Source of the DNA: Streptomyces griseorubiginosus
Lineage (GTDB): Bacteria > Actinomycetota > Actinomycetes > Streptomycetales > Streptomycetaceae
Assembly (NCBI RefSeq): GCF_001514195.1
Contig: NZ_KQ948740.1
Span: 248,001-312,000 of the forward strand
Direction of reading: 5' to 3'
Length of the DNA stretch: 64,000 bases
Each line of letters begins with the position of its first letter. Positions within the stretch are counted from its first letter, which is position 1. Shown here piece by piece: positions 1 through 8,324 of the stretch. A program made the translations under genes and the position numbers. Under the pieces are notes generated by a model that was given only the letters and a program-made list of their open reading frames with translations, had not been told where the DNA came from and ran no database searches.

Positions 1-682
1 ACACACCGCCGCGCAGATACAGCAGGCCCAGCCGGGCGATCGCGTCGGTGGTGGCGTGCAGACCGCTGAAACCGATCTCGCGGCCGGTCCGGTCCCGGAT
101 CCATGCCGTGTCGCCGATGCCGAGCGGCTCGAACAACCGGGGCCGCAGGTACCCGGTGAGTGTCTGCCCGGTGACGCGCTGCACGATCGCGGCGAGCGTA
201 TAGGTGGCGGGCTGGTTGTAGGCGAAGACCGTGCCCGGGTCGCGGTCCGGCGGGATCAGCAGGAAGCCCCGGACCAGTTCGTCACGGTCCCGTGCCAGCG
301 CGCGGTCCACCGTCTCGGCCTCGTGCCCGCTGGCCATCGACGCCACGTGCCGTACCAGCATCGCGCAGCTGCGCGGGTCGGTGACGTCGGCCTCGAACTC
401 CGGGAAGTACGAGATCACCGGGTCGTCCAGCCGGATCAGCCCCTCGGCCGCGGCGAGCCCGGCGGCGGTGGCCGTGAAGCTCTTGCTGAGCGAGTAGAGG
501 AGCTGCGGCCGCTCCGGGGCGTACGGCGACCACCAGCCCGAGGCCACGACCTTGCCGTGACGCAGCAGCATCAGGCTGTGCGGCTCGATGCGCGGGTCGG
601 ATTCGAGGGCGTCGAGGAAGGCCTGTACGCCGGCGGCGTCGACGCCCTGGGCTGCGGGGGTGCTCGGGGGCAGGGAAGTCAT
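1..682 (-). CDS. Serine hydrolase, class C beta-lactamase/DD-peptidase fold (partial)
   Basis: The C-terminal part lies beyond the left edge. The protein starts MTSLPPSTPAAQGVD and carries the SxxK active-site motif as SLSK near residue 67. A YNQP stretch near residue 144 fits the Y-x-N motif of the beta-lactamase-related serine hydrolase family (EstB, penicillin-binding-like esterases). There is no signal peptide, so it is probably a cytoplasmic esterase or peptidase-like enzyme. Substrate cannot be told from sequence. It is divergent from the F420 oxidoreductase at 788, with about 105 bp shared between them for promoters. The family call is firm; the exact function is open. Confidence 0.88.
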   Translation of the reverse strand, partial: MTSLPPSTPAAQGVDAAGVQAFLDALESDPRIEPHSLMLLRHGKVVASGWWSPYAPERPQLLYSLSKSFTATAAGLAAAEGLIRLDDPVISYFPEFEADVTDPRSCAMLVRHVASMASGHEAETVDRALARDRDELVRGFLLIPPDRDPGTVFAYNQPATYTLAAIVQRVTGQTLTGYLRPRLFEPLGIGDTAWIRDRTGREIGFSGLHATTDAIARLGLLYLRGGV

Positions 683-787
683 GCCGGCATCCTGCCCCGT
701 TCGACGCTCTTGATCGAGAGGGCCCCGGGTGATCGGGAAGCCGAGGAAGACCCGTTTTCGCCGGCGGTCGGCGGGGACCCGGAACCC

Positions 788-1759
788 ATGGTGCAAATCG
801 GATACACGATGATGACCGAGCAGGCCGGGCCGCGTGACCTCGTGAGCCATGTGGTGCGGGCCGAGGAGGTCGGCTACGACTTCTCGGTGACCTCGGACCA
901 CTACTTTCCGTGGCTGCGGTCGCAGGGACACTCGCCGTACGCGTGGAGCGTGCTCGGGGCGGCCGCGCAGGCGACCTCGCGCATCCCGCTGATGACCTAC
1001 GTGACGTGTCCGTCCTTCCGCTATCACCCGGCGGTGGTGGCGCAGAAGGCAGCGACCATGCAGCTGCTCTCGGAGGGCCGGTTCCGGCTGGGCCTCGGCT
1101 CGGGCGAGAACCTCAACGAGCACGTGGTGGGCGGCGGCTGGCCGGCGGCCGACGTACGGCACGAGATGCTGGAGGAGGCCGTCGAGATCATTCGTGCGCT
1201 CTTCGAGGGCGGTCATGTGAACCACCGCGGGAAGCACTTCGACGTGGAGTCGGCCCGGCTGTGGGACCTGCCGGACGAGCCGCCGCAGATCGGTCTGGCC
1301 GTATCCGGTGACCAGTCGTGCGCCCTGGCCGGGCGGCTCGCCGACCTGGTGATCGCGACCGAGCCCAAGGCGGGCCTGCTCGACGCGTTCGACCGGCACG
1401 GCGGTGAGGGCAAGCCGCGCGTGGGCCAACTGCCCGTCTGCTACGACCCCGACCGGGACACCGCGATCAAGCGGGCGCACTCCCAGTTCCGCTGGTTCGG
1501 AAGCGGCTGGAAGGTCAACTCCGAGCTTCCGCACCCCGATGCGTTCGAGGCGGCCACCCAGTTCGTCACCCCCGACGACGTGGCGGCGTCGATCCCCTGC
1601 GGGGACGACCCGGACGACTTCGTCGAGGCGGTACGGCCGTACGCGGAGGCGGGGTTCACCGAGATCGCGATGGTCCAGATCGGCGGGGACTCGCAGCCGG
1701 AGTTCCTGGACTGGTCCGAGAAGACCCTGCTGCCCGCGCTGCGCGACGCGTTCGCCTGA
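788..1759 (+). CDS. F420-dependent LLM-class oxidoreductase
   Basis: A 323-residue protein starting MVQIGYTMMTEQAG. The TIM-barrel luciferase-like signature is visible: SDHYFPW near residue 38, a glycine-rich GLGSGENLNEHV near 106 and EIAMVQIGGDS near the end. This matches the F420-dependent glucose-6-phosphate-dehydrogenase-like subgroup (TIGR03557 type), which uses reduced F420 rather than FMN. The substrate is unknown. The frame stays open far upstream, but the start at 788 is where homology begins; the upstream stretch is antisense to the serine hydrolase. Coenzyme F420 is normal in Streptomyces. Confidence 0.9.
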   Translation: MVQIGYTMMTEQAGPRDLVSHVVRAEEVGYDFSVTSDHYFPWLRSQGHSPYAWSVLGAAAQATSRIPLMTYVTCPSFRYHPAVVAQKAATMQLLSEGRFRLGLGSGENLNEHVVGGGWPAADVRHEMLEEAVEIIRALFEGGHVNHRGKHFDVESARLWDLPDEPPQIGLAVSGDQSCALAGRLADLVIATEPKAGLLDAFDRHGGEGKPRVGQLPVCYDPDRDTAIKRAHSQFRWFGSGWKVNSELPHPDAFEAATQFVTPDDVAASIPCGDDPDDFVEAVRPYAEAGFTEIAMVQIGGDSQPEFLDWSEKTLLPALRDAFA

Positions 1760-1924
1760 GCGGGAGGCTTGCCGGGGCGGCACCCGGGGGTGCAATAGGC
1801 TTCCGAGCTGCACAGGACGCGGTCGAAGGATGGTGCCGCGGCACTGTGCTGCACAGGACGCGGCCCCGAAGGTGGTGGCCACGGCCCTGTGCGGTCCGTA
1901 CGAGCCTGCCCAGGAGACGCACCC

Positions 1925-3016
1925 GTGACCACAGCGATCGACCCGTCCGAGACGCCCGCGGAGACCCCGGTCGACACACCGGCCGAGATCTGGGTGGAGC
2001 CCTCGGCCGCGCCGTCCGCCGCCCCGCTGTCCGACCTCGTCGCGCGGGACGCCCGTGAGTTCGGGGTGTACGCGCGCACCGGCGGCTGGGCCTTCGGCCT
2101 GATGGTGGCGCGCAGCGTGCGGCCCGGCGGCCAGGGCGCGGACGAGACGCCGAAGGTATCCGCGAAGGAGTTCGCCGAGCTCGCCGGCTGCTCCCCCGAG
2201 CGGGTCATGCGCTACTACAAAGCCTGGGACCGGGCCGCCGACGACGGGATGGTGCCGCACTTCGAGGCGCTGTCCCCGGGGCAGGAGGTGGAGCTGCCGG
2301 ACGCGGACGTGTGGCTGAGCTACTACTCCTCCCGCAGCAGCGCCGGCTCCGACCGCGGCACCGCCATCGCGGAGGCCGCCGAGGCCGAGGGCATCCGCCC
2401 GACGAAGGCCCTGGAGGTCGCCGAGAACCCGACCGCGCTGCGCGCCGCGATCCTCGCCGACCCCTCCACCGCCCGGGCAGCGCGCAGCGCGCTGCTCGAC
2501 CGCATCAAGGAGGACCCCGAGCTCCAGGCCTCGCTGGCCAGGGACGTCGTGCGCACGGACGACCTGAAGAAGGCCGTGGCCACCGAGAGCCGGGCCGCCG
2601 ACCGGATCGGGTACGTGCGGCAGATCGCCGAGTCGGGTCAGGTGAAGACCCCGGCCGGGCAGACCATCGACGCCCCGGCGGACCTGCGCGAGGAGGCCGA
2701 GCGCCATCTGTCGCTGCTCGCGGAACTGGAGGAGGACGAGGACACCGGCGAGTGGGCGGCCGAGGCCTTCGACACCATGAAGTCGCTCGTCGCCGAGGCC
2801 GTGGAGGCCGATCCCGAACTCCGGGTCCAGGAGCGGCGGACGAAGTTCTACAGCAGCCTCCAGAAGGCGACCAAGGCGTTCGAGGAGCTGACCTTCGACG
2901 ACGCCCAGGACTTCTACGAGGACGACATGGTCCAGCAACTGGAGGAACTCCAGCGCGCCATCGCCTCCTGCATCACGTCCTTGCGCGGTGCGAAGGGGAA
3001 TCACCCGGAAGGCTGA
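1925..3016 (+). CDS. Hypothetical protein with a helix-turn-helix-like N-terminal segment
   Basis: A 363-residue protein from a GTG start. After an acidic Pro/Ala-rich leader (about 45 residues) there is a segment KVSAKEFAELAGCSPERVMR near residue 77 that looks like a helix-turn-helix. It is followed by a long charged helical region with DPSTARAARSALLDRIKEDP and a C-terminal acidic coiled-coil-like part. I do not recognise the family. It may be a DNA-associated protein; similar uncharacterised proteins occur across Streptomyces. It sits 61 bp upstream of the SsgA-like gene in the same direction, so the two may be co-transcribed. Confidence 0.8.
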   Translation: MTTAIDPSETPAETPVDTPAEIWVEPSAAPSAAPLSDLVARDAREFGVYARTGGWAFGLMVARSVRPGGQGADETPKVSAKEFAELAGCSPERVMRYYKAWDRAADDGMVPHFEALSPGQEVELPDADVWLSYYSSRSSAGSDRGTAIAEAAEAEGIRPTKALEVAENPTALRAAILADPSTARAARSALLDRIKEDPELQASLARDVVRTDDLKKAVATESRAADRIGYVRQIAESGQVKTPAGQTIDAPADLREEAERHLSLLAELEEDEDTGEWAAEAFDTMKSLVAEAVEADPELRVQERRTKFYSSLQKATKAFEELTFDDAQDFYEDDMVQQLEELQRAIASCITSLRGAKGNHPEG

Positions 3017-3077
3017 GCATCTTGGCCGAATGAGGGGTACTAGAGGGCTCTACCCCGTTCCCCCCGGAGGCCTCCAG

Positions 3078-3515
3078 GTGAACTCCTTCGTCCGCAGGAC
3101 CGCGCACAAGACCCTCGTCGTGCAACTCCAGGCGGGCGGCACGGACCGATGTCCGGTGCTCGCCCACCTGGGGTACGACGCGGCGGACCCGTTCGCGGTC
3201 ACCGCGGTGTTCAGCCATGACGGCCGGGTGCTGGCGCGCTGGCGGCTGGACCGGGAGATGCTCACCGAGGGCCTGAGCGGCCCGGTCGGCGTCGGGGACG
3301 TGCGGCTGAGCCCCGTGTCGACCGGCGTGTGGGAAGAGCTGCGCATGGAGTTCTACGGCGAGGCCCGCTCCGACGGGGGCCGCCAGCACGCGGTGGTCTT
3401 CGCCTGGGCGCCGGCGATGGCCTCCTTCCTGCGCGAGACCCGTGAGGTCGTGCCGCCGGGCCAGGAGGAGGTCAGCGTCGACGACTTCCTGGCCTCGGTC
3501 ATCGCGGGCGGCTGA
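3078..3515 (+). CDS. SsgA-family sporulation/cell division regulator (SALP)
   Basis: A 145-residue protein from a GTG start preceded by CGGAGG at 3065-3070, seven bases upstream. The SsgA-like fold is recognisable from LGYDAADPFAVTAVF, the R-W-x-x-x-R-x-x-L segment RWRLDREML, and GVGDVRLSP. The C-terminal FLRETREVVPPGQEE also fits. SALPs are confined to morphologically complex actinomycetes and steer septum placement and spore-wall maturation through SsgB/FtsZ. This one is not SsgB itself: its N-terminus and C-terminus differ. Which SALP (SsgC-G or a species-specific member) I cannot say. Confidence 0.92.
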   Translation: MNSFVRRTAHKTLVVQLQAGGTDRCPVLAHLGYDAADPFAVTAVFSHDGRVLARWRLDREMLTEGLSGPVGVGDVRLSPVSTGVWEELRMEFYGEARSDGGRQHAVVFAWAPAMASFLRETREVVPPGQEEVSVDDFLASVIAGG

Positions 3516-3535
3516 GCCAGGGGCCCGGACCGGGT

Positions 3536-3577
3536 CCGGTACGCACGCCGCTCGAGCCGGTACGCACACCGCTTGAG
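3536..3577. repeat. 21-bp tandem repeat, two copies
   Basis: Units at 3536-3556 and 3557-3577 share ccggtacgcac-ccgct-gag with two mismatches. They begin 20 bp after the ssgA-like stop codon. It belongs to the set of short tandem duplications near gene 3' ends in this window. Confidence 0.85.
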
Positions 3578-3645
3578 TAGCCGTACTCATGCCACCGCCG
3601 GCGGGGTTCCCCGACGATGAGGGCTCCTACGAGAAGGAGCACCTC

Positions 3646-4338
3646 ATGACCGCTGTGCGAAGGCCGCTGCCCGTTCTGCTCGCGTGGGCCGTGGTCGCCG
3701 CGCTGGCCCTCTCCGCCTGGGGCCCGCGCGACCGCACCACCTGGTTCCTGGAGACCGTGTGGGTCCTCGTCGGGCTGCCCCTGATCGCGCTGACCTGGCG
3801 CCGCTTTCCGCTCACCGACCTGCTGTGCGCTCTGCTCGCGGTGCACGCGCTGGTGCTGATGGTGGGCGGTCACTACACCTACGCGCAGGTCCCGCTCGGC
3901 GACTGGATGCGCGACACGTTCGGGCTCGACCGCAATCCGTACGACCGCTTCGGCCACCTGATGCAGGGCTTCGTGCCGGCTGTCCTGGTGCGGGAGTTGC
4001 TCAGCCGTACCTCACCGCTGCGGGGCAGCCGCTGGCTGGCGCCGCTGACGGTGTGCGCGTGTCTGGCGTTCAGCGCCGTCTTCGAGATGCTGGAGTGGGC
4101 GGCCGCGGTGATCGGCGGCCAGGCGGCGGACGCCTTCCTGGCCACCCAGGGCGATGTCTGGGACACCCAGTGGGACATGCTCTGCGCGCTGATCGGTGCC
4201 ACGGTGTCGGTGCTGCTCCTGAGCCGCCTGCACGACCGGCAGTTGGCCGCTCAGGGCTTCACTGGGTCGTGTAGCGGCGCCGGGTCCACAGCGGAAGCAC
4301 GAACCAGCACAGCAGGTACCAGGCCACGACTGCGGTGA
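3646..4338 (+). CDS. DUF2238 (YjdF-type) integral membrane protein
   Basis: A 230-residue protein, ATG preceded by a GAGAAGGAG ribosome binding site at 3631. About six hydrophobic segments span residues 6-21, 28-44, 50-68, 99-115, 125-145 and 172-190. The hallmark motif NPYDRFGHLMQG near residue 94 and FEMLEWAAAVIGG near 147 identify the DUF2238/YjdF family. Its role is unknown. The last 25 or so residues (after QLAAQGF) are hydrophilic and are read through the end of the opposing DUF6328 gene, giving an 80-bp tail-to-tail overlap. That suggests the ancestral stop codon was lost. Confidence 0.88.
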   Translation: MTAVRRPLPVLLAWAVVAALALSAWGPRDRTTWFLETVWVLVGLPLIALTWRRFPLTDLLCALLAVHALVLMVGGHYTYAQVPLGDWMRDTFGLDRNPYDRFGHLMQGFVPAVLVRELLSRTSPLRGSRWLAPLTVCACLAFSAVFEMLEWAAAVIGGQAADAFLATQGDVWDTQWDMLCALIGATVSVLLLSRLHDRQLAAQGFTGSCSGAGSTAEARTSTAGTRPRLR

Positions 4339-4744
4339 CGAGCCAGGGCACCCACGAGTCGTGGGTGGCGACCCGCAGGACCAGCAGCAGCGCCGCGGTC
4401 ATCGTCGTCAGGAGCAGGACCAGTCCCACGAAGGTCAGCCGGGAGGCGATCCGCACGGCCTGGGGCTTGATACGGCGCCCGGAGACGAGGCGGTGCAGGG
4501 ACACCGGTCCGATGAGGGCGCCGGTGGCGCAGGAGCCGAGGACCACGGTCACGATGTAGATGACCTGGTCGGTGTGGGCCAGGTTGGCGTACTTCGGTGT
4601 GAAGACCACGGTCAGCAGGAAGCCGAAGAGGATCTGCACACCTGTCTGCGCGACGCGTATCTCCTGGATGAGTTCGCCCCACATGCGGTCCGCGCGCTCT
4701 TCCTCGGTCTCGTCGCGGCCTGTCCGTGTCACCGTGTCGACCAT
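4259..4744 (-). CDS. DUF6328 family membrane protein
   Basis: A 161-residue protein with a charged N-terminus followed by ELIQEIRVAQTGVQILFGFL, the typical opening of DUF6328 proteins, then four predicted membrane helices (about residues 34-52, 62-83, 104-123, 131-150). It is common in actinobacteria and of unknown function. Its 3' end overlaps the convergent DUF2238 gene by 80 bp. The adjacent upstream gene on the same strand is the aldo/keto reductase, from which it is separated by a strong hairpin. Confidence 0.87.
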   Translation of the reverse strand: MVDTVTRTGRDETEEERADRMWGELIQEIRVAQTGVQILFGFLLTVVFTPKYANLAHTDQVIYIVTVVLGSCATGALIGPVSLHRLVSGRRIKPQAVRIASRLTFVGLVLLLTTMTAALLLVLRVATHDSWVPWLVTAVVAWYLLCWFVLPLWTRRRYTTQ

Positions 4745-4785
4745 GCGCTACGGGTATCCGGTGACTGATCGTTCAAACAACCGTG

Positions 4786-4820
4786 CGGCTCCGGGAACCG
4801 CGGACCGGGTCCCGGAGCCG
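4786..4820 (-). terminator. Hairpin terminator after the aldo/keto reductase
   Basis: Perfect 11-bp arms cggctccggga (4786-4796) and tcccggagccg (4810-4820) with a 13-nt loop lie just past the stop of the reductase at 4829, before the start of the DUF6328 gene. There is no clear T-run, as is usual in Streptomyces. Confidence 0.7.
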
Positions 4821-4828
4821 CGCGTGCC

Positions 4829-5812
4829 TCACCAGCGGTTCTCGACCTGGTCCTTGATCCGCCGGTCGTAGAGGTCGCGGATCGCCGCGAGGGTCTCCTC
4901 GGACAGCGGCGGCAGCTTGGCGGCGGCGGCGTTGGCACGGGCCTGCTCGGGCGAGCGGGCGCCGGGGATGACGGTGGTGACGCCGGGCTGCTCGACGATC
5001 CAGCGCAGCGCGAGCTGGGCCGGGGTGTAGCCGTCGGGGGCGAGCGCGGAGAACTCGGCGGCGGCCTCCACGCCGGTCGCGTAGTCGACACCGGAGAAGG
5101 TCTCGCCGACGTCGAAGGCCTCGCCGTGCCGGTTGTAGGCGCGGTGGTCGTTCTCCGGGAAGACGGTGTCCCGGGTGTACTTGCCGGACAGGAGGCCGGA
5201 GGCCAGCGGGACGCGGGCGATGATGCCGACGCCCGCCTCGCGCGCCGCGGGCAGCACCTCCAGCAGGGGCTTCATCCGGAAGGCGTTGAGGATGATCTGC
5301 ACGCTGGCCACGCCCGGCCGGGCGATCGCGGTCAGGGCCTCCTCGCAGGTCTCGACGCTGACGCCGTAGTGGGCGATGCGCTCTTCCTCGACCAGGGTGT
5401 CGAGGGCGTCGAACACCTCGTCGCTGGAGTAGACGGGGGTGGGCGGGCAGTGCAGCTGGACCAGGTCGATGCGGTCGACGCCGAGGTTGCGGCGGGAACG
5501 GTCGTTCCAGGCGCGGAAGTTGTCGAGGACGTAGTTCTCGGGGATCTGGTCGACGCGGCGGCCCATCTTGGTCGCGACCAGCACGTGCAGATCGGGCCTG
5601 CCGCTCAGGAAGGCGGCGATGGTCTGCTCGCTGCGTCCGTCGCCGTACACGTCGGCGGTGTCGAAGAAGGTGACGCCGGACTCGGCCGCCGCCTCCAGTA
5701 CCGCGAGGGCTTCCTTGTCGTCGACGTCTCCCCAGTCGGCACCCAGCTGCCAGGTGCCGAGGCCGATGACGGATGCGTGCTGCTGCGACCTGCCGAATGT
5801 GCGCTCGTCCAT
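4829..5812 (-). CDS. Aldo/keto reductase
   Basis: A 327-residue NADPH-dependent aldo/keto reductase. The N-terminal FGRSQQHASVIGLGTWQLG, the catalytic Asp/Tyr segment FFDTADVYGDGRSEQ (Asp near 51, Tyr near 56), Lys in VLVATKMGR near 84, and the C-terminal cofactor motif TTVIPGARSPEQARAN are all present. The length is normal for the AKR superfamily. The closest resemblance is to actinobacterial AKR11/12-like enzymes with an LHCPPT segment. The physiological substrate is unknown. It is divergent from the cholesterol oxidase gene at 5949 (136 bp apart). Confidence 0.92.
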   Translation of the reverse strand: MDERTFGRSQQHASVIGLGTWQLGADWGDVDDKEALAVLEAAAESGVTFFDTADVYGDGRSEQTIAAFLSGRPDLHVLVATKMGRRVDQIPENYVLDNFRAWNDRSRRNLGVDRIDLVQLHCPPTPVYSSDEVFDALDTLVEEERIAHYGVSVETCEEALTAIARPGVASVQIILNAFRMKPLLEVLPAAREAGVGIIARVPLASGLLSGKYTRDTVFPENDHRAYNRHGEAFDVGETFSGVDYATGVEAAAEFSALAPDGYTPAQLALRWIVEQPGVTTVIPGARSPEQARANAAAAKLPPLSEETLAAIRDLYDRRIKDQVENRW

Positions 5813-5948
5813 GGGGGCAGTCTGTCATCCGTCACCGACATGCGCGGAACGGGTGGCTCCGGGGCGGGACCTGTGCATTGTTCACTCGCACGGGTGACAC
5901 GTCTCGACGTAAGGCATGCACGTGTCAACATCGGCCTAGCGTGACCCC

Positions 5949-7661
5949 GTGACTGATCGTTTCGTGAGCAACCACCCGCAGAACACTCCGCCCTGGTCCC
6001 GTCGCGGCTTCCTCATGAGTGCCGCGGCCCTGGCCGCCGTACCGGTTCTGCTGCCGGCGGATCCGGCGGCCGCGGCCGAGGAACTGCCCGGTTTCCCGGC
6101 CGGTGTCGGCCTCTACCGCTCCGCGTACCGGAACTGGGTCGGCGAGATCACCGCCGACGGACTGTGGGCCTGCGCGCCCACGGACGCCGACCAGGTGGTC
6201 GAGGTCGTCAACTGGGCCTGGCGGCACGGCTGGCGGGTGCGCGCCCGGGGTTCCTCGCACGGCTGGTCGCCCCTCACGATCACCGAGGGCACGGCCTCGG
6301 ACGCGCCCGTCCTGCTCGTCGACACCGCCTCCCACCTCACCGGCCTGTCCCTGGACTCCGCCTCCGCGGTGCGGGCGGGCACCGGCGTCACGCTGGAGGC
6401 GCTGCTGACCTATCTGGAGGGCCACGGCCTCGGGGTCACCGCCGCGCCCGCGCCCGGCGACCTCACCCTGGGCGGGGCGCTCGCCATCGACGCGCACGGC
6501 ACGGCCGTCCCGGCGGCCGGGGAGCAGCGGCTGCCGGGGCAGACGTACGGCTCGCTCAGCAACCGGATCCTGTCACTGACGGCGGTGGTGTGGGACGAGG
6601 GCAGCGGGGCCTACGCCCTGCGCGAGTTCGACCGTACGGAGGCCGACAGCGCAGCCCTGCTCACGCATCTGGGACGGGCCTTCGTCACCGAGGTCGTGCT
6701 GCGGGTCGGGGCGAACAGCAATCTGCGGTGCGTGAGCCGGGTCGACATTCCGGCCGCCGAGCTCTTCGCGGCTCCCGGGGGTGACGGGCGGACCTTCGCG
6801 AGCTTCCTGGAGGAGTCCGGGCGGGTGGAGGCGATCTGGTTCGCCTACACGGAGTTCCCCTGGCTGAAGGTGTGGAGCGTGGCGCCCACCAGGCCGCTGA
6901 CCTCACGGCGCGTGACCTCGCCGTACAACTACCCCTTCTCCGACAACGTGCCGGCTCTCGTCGCCGATCTGGCCGGGCGGATGGTGTCGGACGCGGCCTG
7001 GTACCTGGCGCCGGTGCTCGGGAACGCGCAGCTGGACGTGGCGACCGTGGGGCTCACGGCGACGCTGTCGGCGGACATCTGGGGGCCGTCGAAGAACACG
7101 CTGCTGTACATCAGGCCGACCACGCTCCGGGTGACCGCGAACGGCTACGCGGTCCTCACCTCGCGGGACCAGGTGCAGCAGATCGTCTCGGAGTTCACGG
7201 ACTTCTACCGGGAGCGCCTGGCCGCGTACACGGCCCGGGGGCGCTTCCCCGTCAACGGGACCGTCGAGATCCGGGTGACCGGGCTCGACGATCCGGACGA
7301 GGCCGGGGTGGCGGGGGCGCGGGCTCCGCTGCTGTCGGCGCTGCGTCCGGACGCGGCGCGTCCCGAGCGGGACACGGCGGTGTGGCTGGACATCCTCACA
7401 CTGCCGGGGACGCCGTACGCGGAGGCCTTCCTGCGGGAGATCGAGCAGTTCCTCTTCGAGGGCTACGACGGGACGCGCGTCGAGTGGTCCAAGGGGTGGG
7501 CGTACACGGACGACGCGGCGTGGGAGGACGAGGAGGTGCTCGGCACGACGATTCCGGGGTCGTTCGGGGAGGCGGTGTGGGGGCAGGCGTCCGGGGTGCT
7601 GGACCGGCTCGATCCGCACCGCGTGTTCGGCAACGCCTTCCTGGACCGGCTCTTCCGCTAG
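5949..7661 (+). CDS. Secreted VAO-type cholesterol oxidase (FAD-linked)
   Basis: A 570-residue protein from a GTG start. A Tat signal is seen at residues 17-43 (SRRGFLMSAAALAA, then PAAAAEE). The VAO/PCMH FAD-binding domain follows, with RARGSSHGWSPL; His104 is the likely site of covalent FAD attachment, as in type II cholesterol oxidase of Brevibacterium. The C-terminal cholesterol-oxidase substrate domain includes FPVNGTVEIRVTG and ends DPHRVFGNAFLDRLF. The expected reaction oxidises cholesterol or a related 3-beta-hydroxysteroid to the 4-en-3-one with release of peroxide. No other sterol-degradation genes are adjacent. It is convergent with the tetR gene. Confidence 0.88.
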   Translation: MTDRFVSNHPQNTPPWSRRGFLMSAAALAAVPVLLPADPAAAAEELPGFPAGVGLYRSAYRNWVGEITADGLWACAPTDADQVVEVVNWAWRHGWRVRARGSSHGWSPLTITEGTASDAPVLLVDTASHLTGLSLDSASAVRAGTGVTLEALLTYLEGHGLGVTAAPAPGDLTLGGALAIDAHGTAVPAAGEQRLPGQTYGSLSNRILSLTAVVWDEGSGAYALREFDRTEADSAALLTHLGRAFVTEVVLRVGANSNLRCVSRVDIPAAELFAAPGGDGRTFASFLEESGRVEAIWFAYTEFPWLKVWSVAPTRPLTSRRVTSPYNYPFSDNVPALVADLAGRMVSDAAWYLAPVLGNAQLDVATVGLTATLSADIWGPSKNTLLYIRPTTLRVTANGYAVLTSRDQVQQIVSEFTDFYRERLAAYTARGRFPVNGTVEIRVTGLDDPDEAGVAGARAPLLSALRPDAARPERDTAVWLDILTLPGTPYAEAFLREIEQFLFEGYDGTRVEWSKGWAYTDDAAWEDEEVLGTTIPGSFGEAVWGQASGVLDRLDPHRVFGNAFLDRLFR

Positions 7662-7685
7662 AGCGCCGGACGGGCCGCGCGGCTC

Positions 7686-7745
7686 GGGGCGCCGGGTGGG
7701 CCGTCACGACTCAAGGGGCGCCGGATGGGCCGTCACAGCTCAAGG
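7686..7745. repeat. 29-bp tandem repeat between convergent genes, overlapping the tetR stop
   Basis: Two units, 7686-7714 and 7715-7743, share 26 of 29 positions (ggggcgccgg-tgggccgtcac--ctcaa); identity continues for two more bases. The second unit contains the tetR stop codon (7740-7742, minus strand) and reaches into its last codon. Confidence 0.88.
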
Positions 7746-8324
7746 CGTCAAGTGGCCTTGCACGGTCGGGGCGTAGCGGTCCACCACGTCCTCCACCGCG
7801 CGCGCCCTCAGTTCGGTGCCCCGTGCGATGCCGTACATCACGCCGAGGCCCAGCAGGGTGCCCACCGCCAGTTCGGCCCGCAGGCCGGCCTCGGGGCCCA
7901 CGAGGCGTTCCGCGAGCCGTTCCACCACCTGGGTACGGAAGTTGACCCGGAGGATGTCGCCGTGCTCCCCCTGCACGGGGGCGAAGGCGATCCGCAGCAG
8001 GGGGTCGGCGCCGCGTTCGAGCTGGCCGGTGAGGACATGACGGACCATGTGCCGGCCCAGCTCGTCCAGGGGAGCGTCGAGCAGGGCCGTCGCGTCGGAC
8101 TCGAAGGACATGACGCGGGCGAACAGGGTGTCCTTGTTGCCGAAGTACTTGACGATCAAAGGCGGGCTGACACCGGCGCGGTCGGCGACCGCCTTCAGGG
8201 TGATGTCGGCGTGCGGGGTGCGGGCCAGGAGGAACCGGGCCGCGCGGAGGATCGCGGCCTTCGTCTCCTCGGCGTCCCGGCGGGCTGGGGCGGCGGTGGG
8301 GGGCTGCGTGCTCACGGCACTCAT
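7740..8324 (-). CDS. TetR-family transcriptional regulator
   Basis: A 194-residue TetR protein. The DNA-binding domain occupies residues 17-65 (EETKAAILRAARFLLART ... ITLKAVADRAGVSPPLIVKYFGNK). A variable ligand domain follows, with the common actinobacterial form FRTQVVERLAERLVGPEA. Its ATG overlaps the stop of the upstream MFS gene by four bases (ATGA), so both are translated from one mRNA. The double palindrome at 9830-9872, upstream of the MFS gene, is its likely operator; this would give a self-repressing pump operon induced by a small molecule. Confidence 0.92.
   Translation of the reverse strand: MSAVSTQPPTAAPARRDAEETKAAILRAARFLLARTPHADITLKAVADRAGVSPPLIVKYFGNKDTLFARVMSFESDATALLDAPLDELGRHMVRHVLTGQLERGADPLLRIAFAPVQGEHGDILRVNFRTQVVERLAERLVGPEAGLRAELAVGTLLGLGVMYGIARGTELRARAVEDVVDRYAPTVQGHLTP

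Noticed and set aside
46..787. A start for the F420 oxidoreductase upstream of 788
   Set aside because: The upstream residues are antisense to the serine hydrolase gene and show no resemblance to the family; family homology begins at 788.
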